Positions 11,352-23,567 of a DNA stretch of 64,000 bases are shown here, in pieces. The notes under the pieces were generated by a model. The model was not told the origin of the DNA, ran no database searches, and saw nothing but the letters and a program-made list of their open reading frames with translations. Numbering within the stretch: position 1 is the first letter of the stretch; every line of letters starts with the position of its first letter. Source of the DNA: Allacma fusca (Eukaryota; Arthropoda; Collembola; Symphypleona; Sminthuridae). The stretch is taken from the NCBI GenBank assembly GCA_947179485.1, contig OX359247.1, positions 47,031,131 through 47,095,130 of the forward strand, written 5' to 3'. Both the position numbers and the translations under genes were made by a program.

Positions 11352-14300
11352 TTTTTTCTCTCGGCGTTCCCAGTGTATTCATGGTCGGAGAGCGACAAAA
11401 AGGAGTCTCTAGCTTCATTTCGGTACACTCAAACTATTTCAGGAGCAGTGCTTAAGGGTAGAGTATATAAGTGAAAGCTACTAGTTACAAGTGAAAGCAT
11501 CGTCCTTATAGGTATATTTAATGGGTGAGCGTTATAAGCCACGTCAGCGTACGCTGCATTAGTTAACTTGTCTTATCGAATTGTCTCTTCCTGTTCCCCG
11601 AGTGAGGTATATGGGATCGTAAATAGGGCCTGGATGGTGTTCCTCGTAGGAACATATAGTAGACGTTGTTAGTGTTTAGGAGGTAGGGGCATTGTTCCGT
11701 CCTCAAACATGTTGTAGTTGCTGGATTGTAGATTGATTCTGTTTAGCGTTTCGTTTGCCTTTTCCGCTGACTCCTTTCTCCGTCCGATTCTGTGTGTTGA
11801 CGAGATTCATGGTAGGGCCATTTGTATGTAGCTATATGGGCCGGGGCAATGACGTTTCCCTCAACTGAGGGAAAGTTGTTTCTGTTTTGCTGGAACAGCA
11901 GCAGAAGCAGTAGCAGTAGCAGTAGGACCGACAGCCACCGGAAGAGTAAATGGAACTTGGAGCCTTTAGCAGTGTAGGCGGGCTGGGTAGTAAAAAGACG
12001 TAATATAAGACGGTGAGGGTAAAAACGAAATGAATTGAGTGCATTGAAGTGAGATCGGGGAACCGTCAGTCACCCTCGGATTTCTAATCAGTAGATATGC
12101 ACGGGACCTGATTCCCGTTCGGATTAAATTCCTGGCTGACGCTTGGATAGCCGTAATTTAGTGTACGGGGAAAGTGTTACATAATTTTGGTATATCTATA
12201 CCTATCTATCCCTTTTGTATAAAACGTCAACTACTCAGTGCAGCAAAAAAAAAAGTCCGGACTGAGGCAAGGTATAGTTTTATGAACAAAATCAGCTCCG
12301 TCTGCAAGCGTTTGTAGTCTAGATTAAGTTGGAAGGAGTGTCGGAGTTGTGCAATGCATTTAGTTTGTTAAACCATAAAGTTACTCTCAACTTTGTCTTT
12401 TCAAGATTTTTTTTAGATCCCCTCCTCTGAACGGACTTCCCTTCCCTCCCTTTCTTGGTAGATATTAGTTTTCAGACTGCAACAGAATCTCTGCGGATGA
12501 AGGTCTTCGTAAGAGTGAAAGCGCTGGGTGAAAGTTTTAAAAATGGGATTGAAATTGTGAAAGAAAGTAAGGCTTGAGGAACTTACTTTAAAATCTAACG
12601 CCTCAAAAAAAAAAGAGTTGTTGTTCTACTTCACTCCCAAACCTTGGCTTTCTTTTGTATACCTTCTGTTGGTTTAAAAAATTCAGGGTTGCACAATAGA
12701 AATGAAATAAAGGGAGCTGGGCATTGCAGCGAGGGCTTTCTTCATGAGCATTTGTGGCTTTGTTACAGTGCACTTTATAGTATTTGTGGGAACTAAGGGA
12801 TAGGGACCGCTTGAGAAAGAGATATTCATTGGTTTTGAGAGGAGAAAGTTCTGTATTGACTCCGACACTATGTTTTCTTAATGTTTAATGTACTCAAGTT
12901 TATATGGGGCTGATCAGTCCCGACGGGCAGAGTTGCATCTACATTCCCCACATAGTTTTTTTTGGAGGATTCTCCGAGCTTCTTGGCTTTCAGCTAAAAT
13001 TTAGCGAGAGGAAAGAATGAATTCATTCAGTGATGCGTTCACTTTACTTTCACTCAGACACAGAGCCTCGACAGGTTCTCCTGTACGTTTACATTTACTT
13101 ACTCTTCACTTCCGTTTCACCGGAATTATTTCTATATAACTGGTATACGCTTCGTTTCGGGGGAGGCGAGTTGGTTGGAAGAGACTCTCATCATATAGTG
13201 TACGGAGATTGGAAACTATACCCAACTCAGGTTTGTAAACAGAGCTCTGGAGGACCAAGGAAGAAGCTCTTAGCTCAAGTAAAAGCAACCTCATGGAAAT
13301 TGTAAATCAATCTTGAGCTCACGCATCTTTTCATCTTTTACCACCAAACGACGAAAGGAGGGTTAAGAAGGGAGAAGACAAAGGACGAAGCGTCACGCTT
13401 CCTCTCTGCACTGGCACTAAACTCTCTCTCTCCCTCTCCCTCTCCCATACCTTTATCTACAGCTGACAATCTATGGCTCTGCAGTGTATTTGCTTCCGGT
13501 TGAACAACAAACGAGTAGACCAACAGAGGCTCAAGTTACCACTTTCTCCTGTTTGAGGTTCTGGTCCGCTTACAGTATGCACATTTTTCGGAGAGATAGC
13601 TCTTTGATGGTACATTACATTTTTTAGACTTGCCAACTACCGTATTTCAGAGTCATGCTCAACTACATCCTATACTGTTGTACATACGTATTGAAATTGT
13701 ATACCTATTGAAGTACAAATGTGTGCTTTACTGGAGAAAGCAAGGTTGTCAGAATGGGGGCTATAGCTGGGAAATTTTTCAAGCTTTTAGAGATTCGCAA
13801 GATGGACTGAAGATAGCTTTGGTTACACCACATGTGCTATAGTCTAGACCACTTGTGCGTCTGGTGGTTGTAGAGAATCCTTCCCCTGAACGAGTGTAGT
13901 TTGAAAAAGGAGAGGTCGCAGAGGAGGAAATCCTCACAATATTTCTCCTGAGAGTTGTTCGGTTACGAGATAAAGGGAACGGGAGTAAGTTCCCTTCCTT
14001 GTTCCTTTTCTCTCTGCTCCTCGGGTTATTGCAAATAACATGCAGATACATGCACATTGGATTCAGCTTTAAGAGCTTTCATGCCATAGTGAGATCCTCC
14101 CATCCACATTTGCTCTATTGAAAGATCCAGAGAAAGTGCACATAGATGCACAAAATGGCTGAGAAGTTAAAATGAGCATCTTCCCTTATGAAAGTAGATC
14201 TCTGCAATAATTAATTGTACGTGCTTCTTTTGAGCTCACAAGCTGTACTAGAAATTGTATGTGCAAACTTATATGGATGTATAGATACACTGCTGTTCTT

Positions 14301-14838
14301 CGCTCTGGAGTCAAAAGTCAGGGGGACTTTCACCCTAATGAGGTTTTAAAATTCCACTGTAAATAGCATGACCCCAGCGATAATGAGGTTACAGTATGGC
14401 AGAGTTCCTTCCCCAAATGTGTTTTTAAGTAGATACAGATACGTGAGCTAAAAATAGGCTTTCAGGCTGTAGCCTAGTTAGGACTTGAGGGAGGAGAAGA
14501 TAGAATTGAAATTAGGTGATGGCTAGTAGCTATGATTATATTCAGTGAAAGTTTTTTTTTCTCTTGGAGTTTCCCTCTTCCCTATCTCTGGCAATGAGCT
14601 AGGCCTGGACCCTAGACATAATCCACTTGATGGAAATTGTTCTTTGGCCTTAATATATGGAGTAATGTGGACAGGGATAAGTACACTGGGGGATATATGA
14701 AGCACATTCGCATTACATTACAGTATGTTTGTTCAATGATCCATGGATGCATAAAAGTGTCGCAGTTCAGCCTGTTCAGTAGTTCATTCTGGCTTCATAG
14801 AGAAAAACACCCGGATTTTCTCCCTGCTTTCGCTCTCA

Positions 14839-14857
14839 CTCTCTCTCTCTCTCTCTC
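14839..14857. repeat. Short CT microsatellite
   Basis: A CT run in a CT-rich 60-bp patch of intron 3. Confidence 0.85.
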
Positions 14858-15843
14858 ACTCCCTTTCTCTCCCTCTCACTCCATGCAGCAGTTAAACTCA
14901 GAGCTTATAGAGTTGTTATTTGAGACAAAAATCTGCAGATAGTTTCCCCATCCTTATATATACTTGCAAAAGCCCGGCTCCGCTTTCTCCTTGGGTATTA
15001 GCAACCCTTGCAAAATAAGCTGTAATATCCCACACTACTATGCTCAGATCTGGTTTCTGCATACTTACATAAATGTATTAAGGAGTAGAGTCAAGTGTGC
15101 TAACGACGAGCAGCCGTAACATTTCACTATAAGACATTCTTGGGAATAACTTTCCCTGATTGTGTATTCGTTATGTTGCGTCTAGGAACTAAGCCAAGGG
15201 GTCTATGCATAGGCACGTATGTTCCATATGTGTAAGTATATATTTAGGCCTGGAAAAAAGTGAATACACAAGCTCCCATAATTTTTGGATTCTCTCAGCT
15301 TTCCTTCCCTCATCCTATCTCCTTTTCTTAGGATATAAACTCAATACTTATACTTACATATTTCAAAAAAAAAAGAATATTTATGCTATTCAGCAGCCGC
15401 ATAAATTCTGCACAGAAAGAAGTGCAGTTTTTTTCTGTTGCGGACGGAATAACTATGTACGTTCCACTATGCATGAGACACACGCATTCGTTAGGGAGAT
15501 AGTGAAAGGAAAAGAAAGTGAATTTCTTTGGATGGTGGTTGGAGTTTGCATGCTGGAGCAGGCATTCCGAACATTTTTGACACACATTTTTATTTATGTA
15601 TTTCGCGCTCCCCCACATCCTCTCCGTACATGCTAATGTCCACAGCCAGTTTTAAGTGTGTCTGAGGTTGAGATGCATTATTATTAGGTTTAAAAACTAC
15701 GGCTTCGGGAGGAAGATAGAAAAAAAAAAGTTGGGAGTGTGTTCACACAAGTTAATGTTACTTGATTATGCAAATTTGGTGTCATGCATAAGGGAAATGC
15801 CGGATTATGGTTGACATGTACTTATTTATTTTTTTATCCACAG

Positions 15844-15966
15844 ACGCCCCATCTTTTATCATAAGTAGAATACCTGGTTTCGGCTATCCCATTCGGGAGG
15901 GGATTGCCCTCGCCCTCAAATGTGACATTGATGCGAACCCATGGAGCCGTCCGATTTGGATGAAAG
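15844..15966 (+). CDS. Exon 4: N-terminal half of Ig domain 3
   Basis: This is a 123-nt exon, phase 1/1, with acceptor CCACAG and donor AAAG|GTAAGA. It encodes APSFIISRIPGFGYPIREGIALALKCDIDANPWSRPIWMKG, that is, the linker, B-strand Cys (LALKCDIDANP) and core Trp (PIWMK). The second half of the domain lies in exon 5. The break after the C strand parallels the split of Ig2. Confidence 0.85.
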
Positions 15967-16545
15967 GTAAGATATTATTTCTATTTGTATATCTGTAAAT
16001 ATATCTTTATGTATGTATGTATTGAAATGAAAATCAAGGATTTGTTTTGTAAAATTGTTTCCACACGAAAATGTTTTGTTCACGCGTGTCCTCAATTAAA
16101 AATTGAGTGGATAGCAATACTACAAAATAATTTGAGCCAAGGAATTTTTTATAGGTTTAGGAAACATTTAGAAAAATTAGTTTTGCTACAACCAACCCTA
16201 TTTTTTTATATTCCGACATCCAAACTCCATTGGGATAATAGTGGAGAAAGCCTTCTTCGCCAGTCAGTCAATTTCTTGAAGCGAAAGCCAAAGGGAGAAA
16301 AGAGACTTGGGATGAAATCAGCCTTTGAAACTCGGCCGTTTCTTTACTATTTCTTCGGATACTTCTCCACATAGCGTTGGTTTGACTTCGATAGGAAATC
16401 TAATTTAGCTGTTCGATGCGTTTTCCCTCTCTATCGTTTCTCCTTCCTCTCTTATTCTTCCGTTGCAGCGTTCACGTTTACAACGCTTTTACCCTTCTCC
16501 CACTCTCTCCTTCCTTCGTTTCAATAGCAAAAGGGCCGACGGATC

Positions 16546-16549
<4 letters not shown>

Positions 16550-16582
<33 letters not shown>
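16550..16582. repeat. CT microsatellite
   Basis: A TC run in intron 4. Confidence 0.95.
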
Positions 16583-16585
<3 letters not shown>

Positions 16586-18215
16586 CACTCTTTCATTCTT
16601 TTTTTCTCTTCCCCCACAAATGCATACTTGTAGCTACATAGAATCTATGCTGTTATTAGTATCCAAACATTTTCACATGGCTCCTCTTTTTTACAACTGC
16701 CGGCTCCAACAGTTTTTCTATGAACAAAATGAAATAACATTAAAAAGACTGTAACGGCGGCAAGACAAAAATATATAAGGATTCCTTGTTTTTTTTTCTT
16801 CCACCGACGTCTTTGAACGTTCGAGCTTGTAAATTCTCTTTCTCCTGGAGCTACGCACTCCCTGGATGCACTGGTAGTGAGTGTGGTGCGAGCATCAAGA
16901 ATGTGAGAGGAGCTGAGGGGAATTCCTCCAAGGATGAAAAATGTTCCTGAAAACCAATCATTGGCTCAGAATGGATATACAGGATTTTCCTACCCATAAA
17001 TAATATGGCAATGTTGGAGTTGACCAGCTTTGCTATTAAATCTACTCTTGAATAATTGCTACGTGTTTATATACATACATAATTACATATGTATTTACAT
17101 ACTTCTAAATCTGTTGGAACCGGAGTAAAACAAATTATAGAATTATTCATACATGATTTTTAAACCAAGGAAATGGTCCATACGTTTCAAAACGGACGGA
17201 ATTCAAAAGGAAGAAAAAGAATTGAATTAGTGGAAGGATTTTAAAAACCGGGTTTCAGAGTAGCATGAGCAAGTTCACCTTGATGAAATTGCACCGAGAG
17301 AGAATTATACTCGGGATGAAGTAATGTAAAGTAATCTGATGAAACGCTTAAGCGTCGGCATATGCATCCCAGTGTAAATTGGGAGAAAGTCTAAGTAAAA
17401 GTGTGGATGTGCTCCGGAGGAAGGAGACTTGACTCGGCACAAAAGACCCATTTGTATTCATCCCTAGTCTTCTCATTGTCTTGCCCGTAATTCAATAATT
17501 ACTGGTTGAGTTGGGGGATTCTTCCATCTTGAGTCTGATCGTCTCATGAGTCAGATCCAAGCTGTAGGATTTACATGTAGGTACATACCGAGGGTAGTCA
17601 CCAAGCCCTGGTATCATGTATATATGTCTAAAGTAAAGTTATATCCTCATCCTGGAGAACTACACAATGAACATTGCTTCAGAGGAGCGTCTGGGATGTT
17701 CATAGCTCCAGTGTTATATTCCTCTGCTATGTTTTCCTATACAGGAATGAAACCTCATCAAAGACGAAGGGGAATGAGATTATGCATTGCAATCTCTAAG
17801 GGGAGTGTTTTACATGTAACTTGCAATTCCTCCCTCCCTACAACATCCCTTTTGTGCACTATGCTGTACGCAATCAAGGGATTTAACCCTTATCTGGAAT
17901 CTTTTTGGGGGTTTCCTTTCTCCACTCCCTCGTTGTCACTTTCCATTTCAGAGGAGTAGGGAACAATCCCTCCTATGCAGACTCACATGATGTACATACC
18001 AATGTACATCTTTTATCACACATACAATTACTTTTGATTGAACATCCTACTACACTATCGCTTTTGATTCCTGATTGTTGTCAGTTCAGGGAAAGAGGGG
18101 AAAGTTCCCACTTGTCTGTACTTCGTAATTGCAATGCAATTCCCTAAAATTTCCTATCTCTCAGGGAAGTATCTGTAAGTGTAATTTTAAGGATCCCTTA
18201 ATTACACAACATTGC

Positions 18216-18217
<2 letters not shown>

Positions 18218-18255
<38 letters not shown>
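18218..18255. repeat. GA microsatellite
   Basis: An uninterrupted GA run in intron 4, opposite in strand to most CT arrays of this locus. Confidence 0.95.
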
Positions 18256-18259
<4 letters not shown>

Positions 18260-19962
18260 AAAAGTACAAATATGAGGAAACTCCGTGGTTGATCGTATCT
18301 TTGAAGTGGAAATTGTAAACTTAATTGAAACAATGGTAATTACAATGTTTAAAGCTTCCCTCTCGAGTCACAAATGTTCATAGCTTTAATCAATTGAGAC
18401 TCACTCAAGGGTTCAGGAGTAGTTGAGGCACCCAACACAGGATTATATTTTTCCAGGGAACGCAACGTGGTCTCGTTACTATTTCCTGTGGTTCCCGATT
18501 AAATTTGAAGTTACGTCTGTTTATTGCATAAGGCGAGCCCCTGGTTTTGTGGGCTACTGCATATACATACCTACACTACTCATTATTTGACATGTACGAA
18601 AGTTATTTTCATATAGATACTCCTTCGAATCCCGTTTTATTATACTAGCATTTACTAAATAAAATAGTAAAGTGCATGCATAACTATAGATACACGCTAA
18701 CCACGTGAATTACATTGGACGTGAAGCATCATCTAAGTGTAATTACGAAGAAGGAGAAAGCATCTCTAACCTGAAGTGGCAGTAGTGGGGAAGGGATTTC
18801 TCAGAATTTCTCAAAGTATTAACTTGACGGGAACTTGAGTTGCAATGAGAAATATGCACTGTATAGACAGACTCTATGATACAGTCAACCCAATGTCAAA
18901 CAGTTGATGTTTGAGATTCTGCCGTTAGGAGAGGGGAGCCTTTATGAAGCGGAGGATTAGCATATAAAATGCATGCGAGGGAGGAATTAAATTTGGCATT
19001 ATGGAGAGGACTCTCTTAGAAAGGACCATTACAGTAGAAAGGCCCTGGATATGCTAAACAATGTCTGTGTGTGCACTCGGTCTGGATAAGATTTGGGAAA
19101 GTAGAGATGTTCTACTCTTACAGGGGTGGATGATTTTAGACAGAGGATGATTCCACGCAGGAGCTTCCGTTTCCCCAATGGCTCACTGCATTCCCCATAG
19201 TTGGTTGTAGGGACAGGAGAGCCCCACGCTGGTTTTTTTATGATTGCTCTTTGTTTTCTATTATTTATACTTGCACATATATGCAAGGTCATTTATATTC
19301 CCTCACGCCATCAAAAGCTACACACTTGAGTAAGCTAAGCGGGGTATTTAAAATCATAACAGCTTGAGGCCTTTTGCTTGAAGGGATGGGGTTGGATGCT
19401 GCTGTTGTTGTAACTATGAGGGGGAAAGGAAAGGATTGGATGAGTGCAAGTTATCATTACTGTATACTTTCCTTCAATCCAGCCTTATGGATGCATTTAT
19501 AGATATGTGCCCTTCATTCTTGGTTGCATACGTAAAGGATATAAAATGTAATGGTAGGATTTTGTTGAGGGATAGATATTCTACATTACATTACATACGT
19601 TATGTAACAGTCGAGTGTGGAAGTCTACCTTGAGACGATGCCGTTGAACTTGAAATCTGGTTGGTTGTTCAACCCCTCCTCGGTCCCATTAATATTCTGA
19701 GGTTGCCCAACGTTTACGACACTTTATTTGTTTTTATTTTCGTTTCAAAGGAAATAAAAGTTGGTTATCCCCGTCCATTCCACAGCCCTATCTGTTTGTT
19801 TAGTACATGGGGAATTAAACGAGGCGTCTCAGTCTATCAGTTAGCGTAACTTTCTCCTGGAAACTTTTCATACATTTTTTTTCCCTTCTCAACCCTCAGA
19901 GAAACTTACGAGGAGAGGACTGACAGGTCGACTGTTAACATTTCCAGAGTTTTCTCTGAACA

Positions 19963-19995
19963 GTGTGTGTGTATGTGTGTGTGTATGTGTGTGTG
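19963..19995. repeat. GT microsatellite with regular GTAT interruptions
   Basis: GT repeats broken twice by AT at regular spacing, in intron 4. Confidence 0.85.
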
Positions 19996-20621
19996 GGAAT
20001 AGTTTTTGGAAATTTCCAACCAACCTTTTCTCATATATCTACTCAAGGTTAAGTTCGCTCGGAACTTCCCTACTGTAACCTTGTCCAAAAAGTGTGAGTT
20101 CCCTTTGATGAGAGGAGGAAGGGAATGTTGTTAATGGGAAAATAAAAAGGGGAGTGTGCTTTCTCAAAAGGAAAGGATATGAAATGATGAAAGTTGCCTT
20201 TTCCAACAAATAATCATAAAAACCACAAGTTGTTCACGCATTATTAACATGATGATGTGGTTGGTTTTTTTCCTGTTGTGGAAGAAGCAGGGAGTAGTAA
20301 GTACATATGTACAGAGGGCATGGAAGTTTCTGAGGATGGGTGGTATACATGTGATATGGACATGTATGCGTAAACCTAGAGGTCTGTTACCTCATGCGTC
20401 GAAAATGAATGCGAGTATTTTTACAGGCAGTTGTTTCTTATGTGTGGGGTATTTATACATTTGGATACACAGAGTGGGGTACACATCGAGCATCCGAATG
20501 CTCGTATGGGTCTTTGAGGATGTTTGTAATGTATGTATTTTTATAGATATACATATATCTACAGATATATAGAGATGTACATAGATATAAAGAGTTGATT
20601 TCGTATTTTTTTTCTGCACAG

Positions 20622-20768
20622 ATGGAGGCGAGCCACCGGTCGCACAGTCAGAGGACGGCTTCCTGAATTTCACCACAGTAGAACGGAATCACACCGGATG
20701 GTACAAATGCATCTCGCACCATCCGATGGGAAAAGCTTCCTCCGTTGGATATTATCTTAACGTTCGAT
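20622..20768 (+). CDS. Exon 5: C-terminal half of Ig domain 3
   Basis: This is a 147-nt exon, phase 1/1. It encodes DGGEPPVAQSEDG, then NFTTVERNHTGWYKCISHHPMG (two sequons and the F-strand Cys in the classic G-W-Y-x-C pattern), and GYYLNVR. The donor T|GTAAGT follows 20768. The join to exon 4 (IWMKGDGEPP) is smooth, and the split codon with exon 6 gives Tyr in VRYEPTIV. Confidence 0.86.
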
Positions 20769-23288
20769 GTAAGTTCTCCTTTTCAAATTCACATCAAAAT
20801 CAACTTGGAATTCTCTCTTGGGCACTCACGCACTATTTTTTGGGAGAGCTCAGTCCGTAGTCCCATCTATAAACATAGACACATTTCCATACTCCGGTCA
20901 GTTTCTGTATTTACGTATAGACAACATATGTGGATGGAATGTTCGAGTCACATTGCATTAACAGTAAGTGACCTGACTATCCTCACAAAGCGTTGGCTAC
21001 GAAGCCAATGAGAACATATCCGCTAGTAAAGCGGTTTATTATAACGGCTAAATTAGAACAAAAAAAAATCAATTAAGAAATTATTAAGAAAATGTAAGGT
21101 CAAGATAAAATTATTTTCCATGGGAGCTAACCATCCGAGAATAGAACTCAAAAGGAGCTGACAATTGTAAGAAAGGTTAAATTAGGAGACTAATCTTTGC
21201 TAGAAATATTCTGAGACTTTCAATTCCAGAAGTAAAGATCTGAGCGAATACTGGAGACAAACGCAGACCTACACCCAATAATCTATAACAGTTGATTATC
21301 TCAAATATTTCACCCCGGAATGGCTCAGCCTATTTACGCTCTGAACACTCTAAATTGTGAATTTTGGAAGGAGCCATAAGCGACAGTGGGAGCATGGAGC
21401 GAAAGAGAGTGTCAAGTACATAGTGAGAAGTTCCAGGAAGCTCAGACTTGGGGAGGTTTACTGTACTGTTTAAATCTAAATGACTCCTGTGGAGGAAAGA
21501 CTATGTATGTACATAGATACAAATAATGTGGGGATATATCCCCGTATGTAGATACATACATGGGGAAGATCCAAGTCCCATGCTTATACTGGCGTGCCCA
21601 TGCCTTGGTAAATTGTGGGTATGAACAATATAATTTAAATCTCATTTAAGCTCAAGGAAAACTTTCTGCGGAGGATAGACGTTATGTGTACATATATTCA
21701 ATGATAATGGTTTCGACTTGACTGCTTCTTCTCTCTCCTTCTCCCTTTTCCTCACATCAAAGAAAATAGCAAAGGAAATTCCTATTACCGTTCTCTCCGT
21801 CTTTCTCTCTGTTGAGCTCTTGCTCTCTCTCCCTATGTCTCTCTCTCTCTCTCTCTCTCCCTCTCTCCCGCTCTGTGATAAATTTAAAATGCGAGAATAC
21901 GTATTTTCTCCAGTCACATTAAAGAAATTGGATGAAGAAAACTAAGCTACATATTTCGGGTGGTGAACGATACGGAGAGAGAAAGAGAGGTTGATGGGAG
22001 TTGCTTCTTTTTTTAAAACCTTCCCCGCTCACAACTTGTTTCTCAGTGAATGAAATGCTTAAGTACTATAGAAAAAAAACAGTACTGTGTAGAGGGTACC
22101 GTACTGTATGTATTTGTATGAATTGGTACAGTCCGTTCAGTTCGTAGTTTATACTTGTAGAATGGCTAAGTCGAAAGTGAATTTCTCTAAGGAACATTCC
22201 AGTTTAATTTACAATTTACCAAGCAGTGCAAACCTCCCGTTAAAACTGAATCAAGTTAGGATTCAAGGGGATAAATTACACTTTCACATGTACTTATGTA
22301 TGTAAGTCTTGTCAGGGGGTCATTGTAGCTATAAAATACCTAATGCATTTTTTTCCTCCAACGGATGAAGCAAATAGCTTTCATGTCCATGCATACCTAA
22401 TGTGTCCGTATTATTACACCCACAGCACCTCCTCCTCCTGTATGCAAAAAGGAGTCCCATATATTTACAAGAGAGGAGGTAGTCCTTCAAGAAGGGAAGC
22501 CAAAGATGAAGGAGATGATTTGGGGAGAGAGTGTCAAATTTTGATGGAGTATGATCTTGATTCTCGACCCTAACTTCACTTTCGTAGAAAGGGGGAACCC
22601 TTTTCAAGTTTCGCTTGAAGTTCAAAGACGAATTTGGATTTCATTCCTGTACATAATAGTTATATTTTATTACTTTCTCTTCCCAGGGATTTACTGGATT
22701 GAGCATGGGGAGTTATAAGCAGGAGAAAGTCCAAATTATAAAGTAGCGTTTGTTTGCTTAATCTATAAGAACAATTATGACTAACCAGAGTACGTGTCCA
22801 AATCTGATCAAAAAGAAGAATCAAAGAGAGTCGGAAGGACGGTGAGAAATTCCTATAAAGATTAAAATGTTCATTTAAAAAAATCCCTTGTAGGAAAATA
22901 AAATGGGAAAGATAATAATTTTTTTACTGATTATACAAACAATCCTACGTCAATGAATATGTACCAGAGCAAGTATGTATGTATCTACAAGGGTAAAAAA
23001 TGTGACATACATATGTGGGTGAGCGTCATTATTGTAACTGGGGAAAAAATAACAGAGACGTCTTACTCTAGAACTGACCTCATTTGGTAAGGGTATCTTG
23101 ATCTGGGAATGATCTTGAGGAGTGGTAGGATCTAATAGATGAAGATACATCAGGGGTGTGAAGAGGTGACAGTGAGTTAGAAATAGAAGGAAAACAAAGT
23201 CTAAGTGGGGTTTTTGGACATGGGATAATGTCAGGATGTTTTTTTTTCCTGGAAACTTTTATATGTATCTATGTCTGTTTGATTCCAG
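20769..23288 (+). other. Intron 5 (2.5 kb, phase 1)
   Basis: The donor is GTAAGT and the acceptor TTTGATTCCAG. It lies between Ig3 and Ig4. A CT-rich tract is at 21838-21859. Nothing else is supportable. Confidence 0.7.
21838..21859. repeat. CT microsatellite
   Basis: A CT run within a wider CT-rich patch of intron 5. Confidence 0.9.
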
Positions 23289-23567
23289 ATGAGCCCACAA
23301 TAGTTCATCAACCGCCCGCCCGAATAGATGCCACATTGGGTGAGAAAGTGCACATGAAGTGTGATGCGGACGGAAGACCCTCACCCGCCCTATGTTGGAG
23401 TCGGATTGGTTACGGTGGTTCCTTGACAGCCGTTGGCTCTGGCCAAGAACTTATCCTCGACAACATTTTGTACCAAGAAGCCGGAAATTATCGTTGTGTG
23501 GCTCACAATCGATTAGGTTTGGAGGAGAGACGAGTTCAGACTCATGATGTTCAAGTGGTTGTGACAG
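23289..23567 (+). CDS. Exon 6: complete Ig domain 4
   Basis: This is a 279-nt exon with phase 1 at both ends that encodes one whole Ig module. It shows EPTIVHQPPARIDATLGEK, B-strand Cys in VHMKCDADGRPSP, core Trp in CWSRIG, and F-strand Cys in EAGNYRCVAHNRLG, then DVQVVVTG. It is the most canonical I-set-like domain of the protein. An extra cysteine sits directly before the core Trp (ALCW). The donor is ACAG|GTACAA. Confidence 0.88.

Larger units (their letters stand above)
4508..15843 (+). other. Intron 3 (11.3 kb, phase 1)
   Basis: The donor is GTGAGT and the acceptor TTTTATCCACAG. It lies between Ig2 and Ig3. The DNA inside is simple-sequence rich, with CT arrays at 6637-6677, 9491-9533, 11321-11351 and 14839-14857 and several ACAT/ATGT patches. 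I found no exon with Ig, enzyme or transposon signatures. Open frames such as those near 5473-5700, 10930-11244 and 15205-15636 show no domain pattern. Confidence 0.7.
15967..20621 (+). other. Intron 4 (4.7 kb, phase 1)
   Basis: The donor is GTAAGA and the acceptor TTTTCTGCACAG. It splits Ig3. It holds CT repeats at 16550-16582, a GA array at 18218-18255, a GT-rich patch at 19963-19995 and an AT-rich palindromic patch near 20540-20595. No other gene is seen. Confidence 0.7.

Noticed and set aside
15205-15636. A 143-aa plus-strand frame in intron 3
   Set aside because: An overlapping minus-strand frame of similar length is also open. The composition is low complexity and no motif is seen.
17546-17959. 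A 137-aa plus-strand frame in intron 4
   Set aside because: No domain pattern and no exon borders consistent with the host gene.
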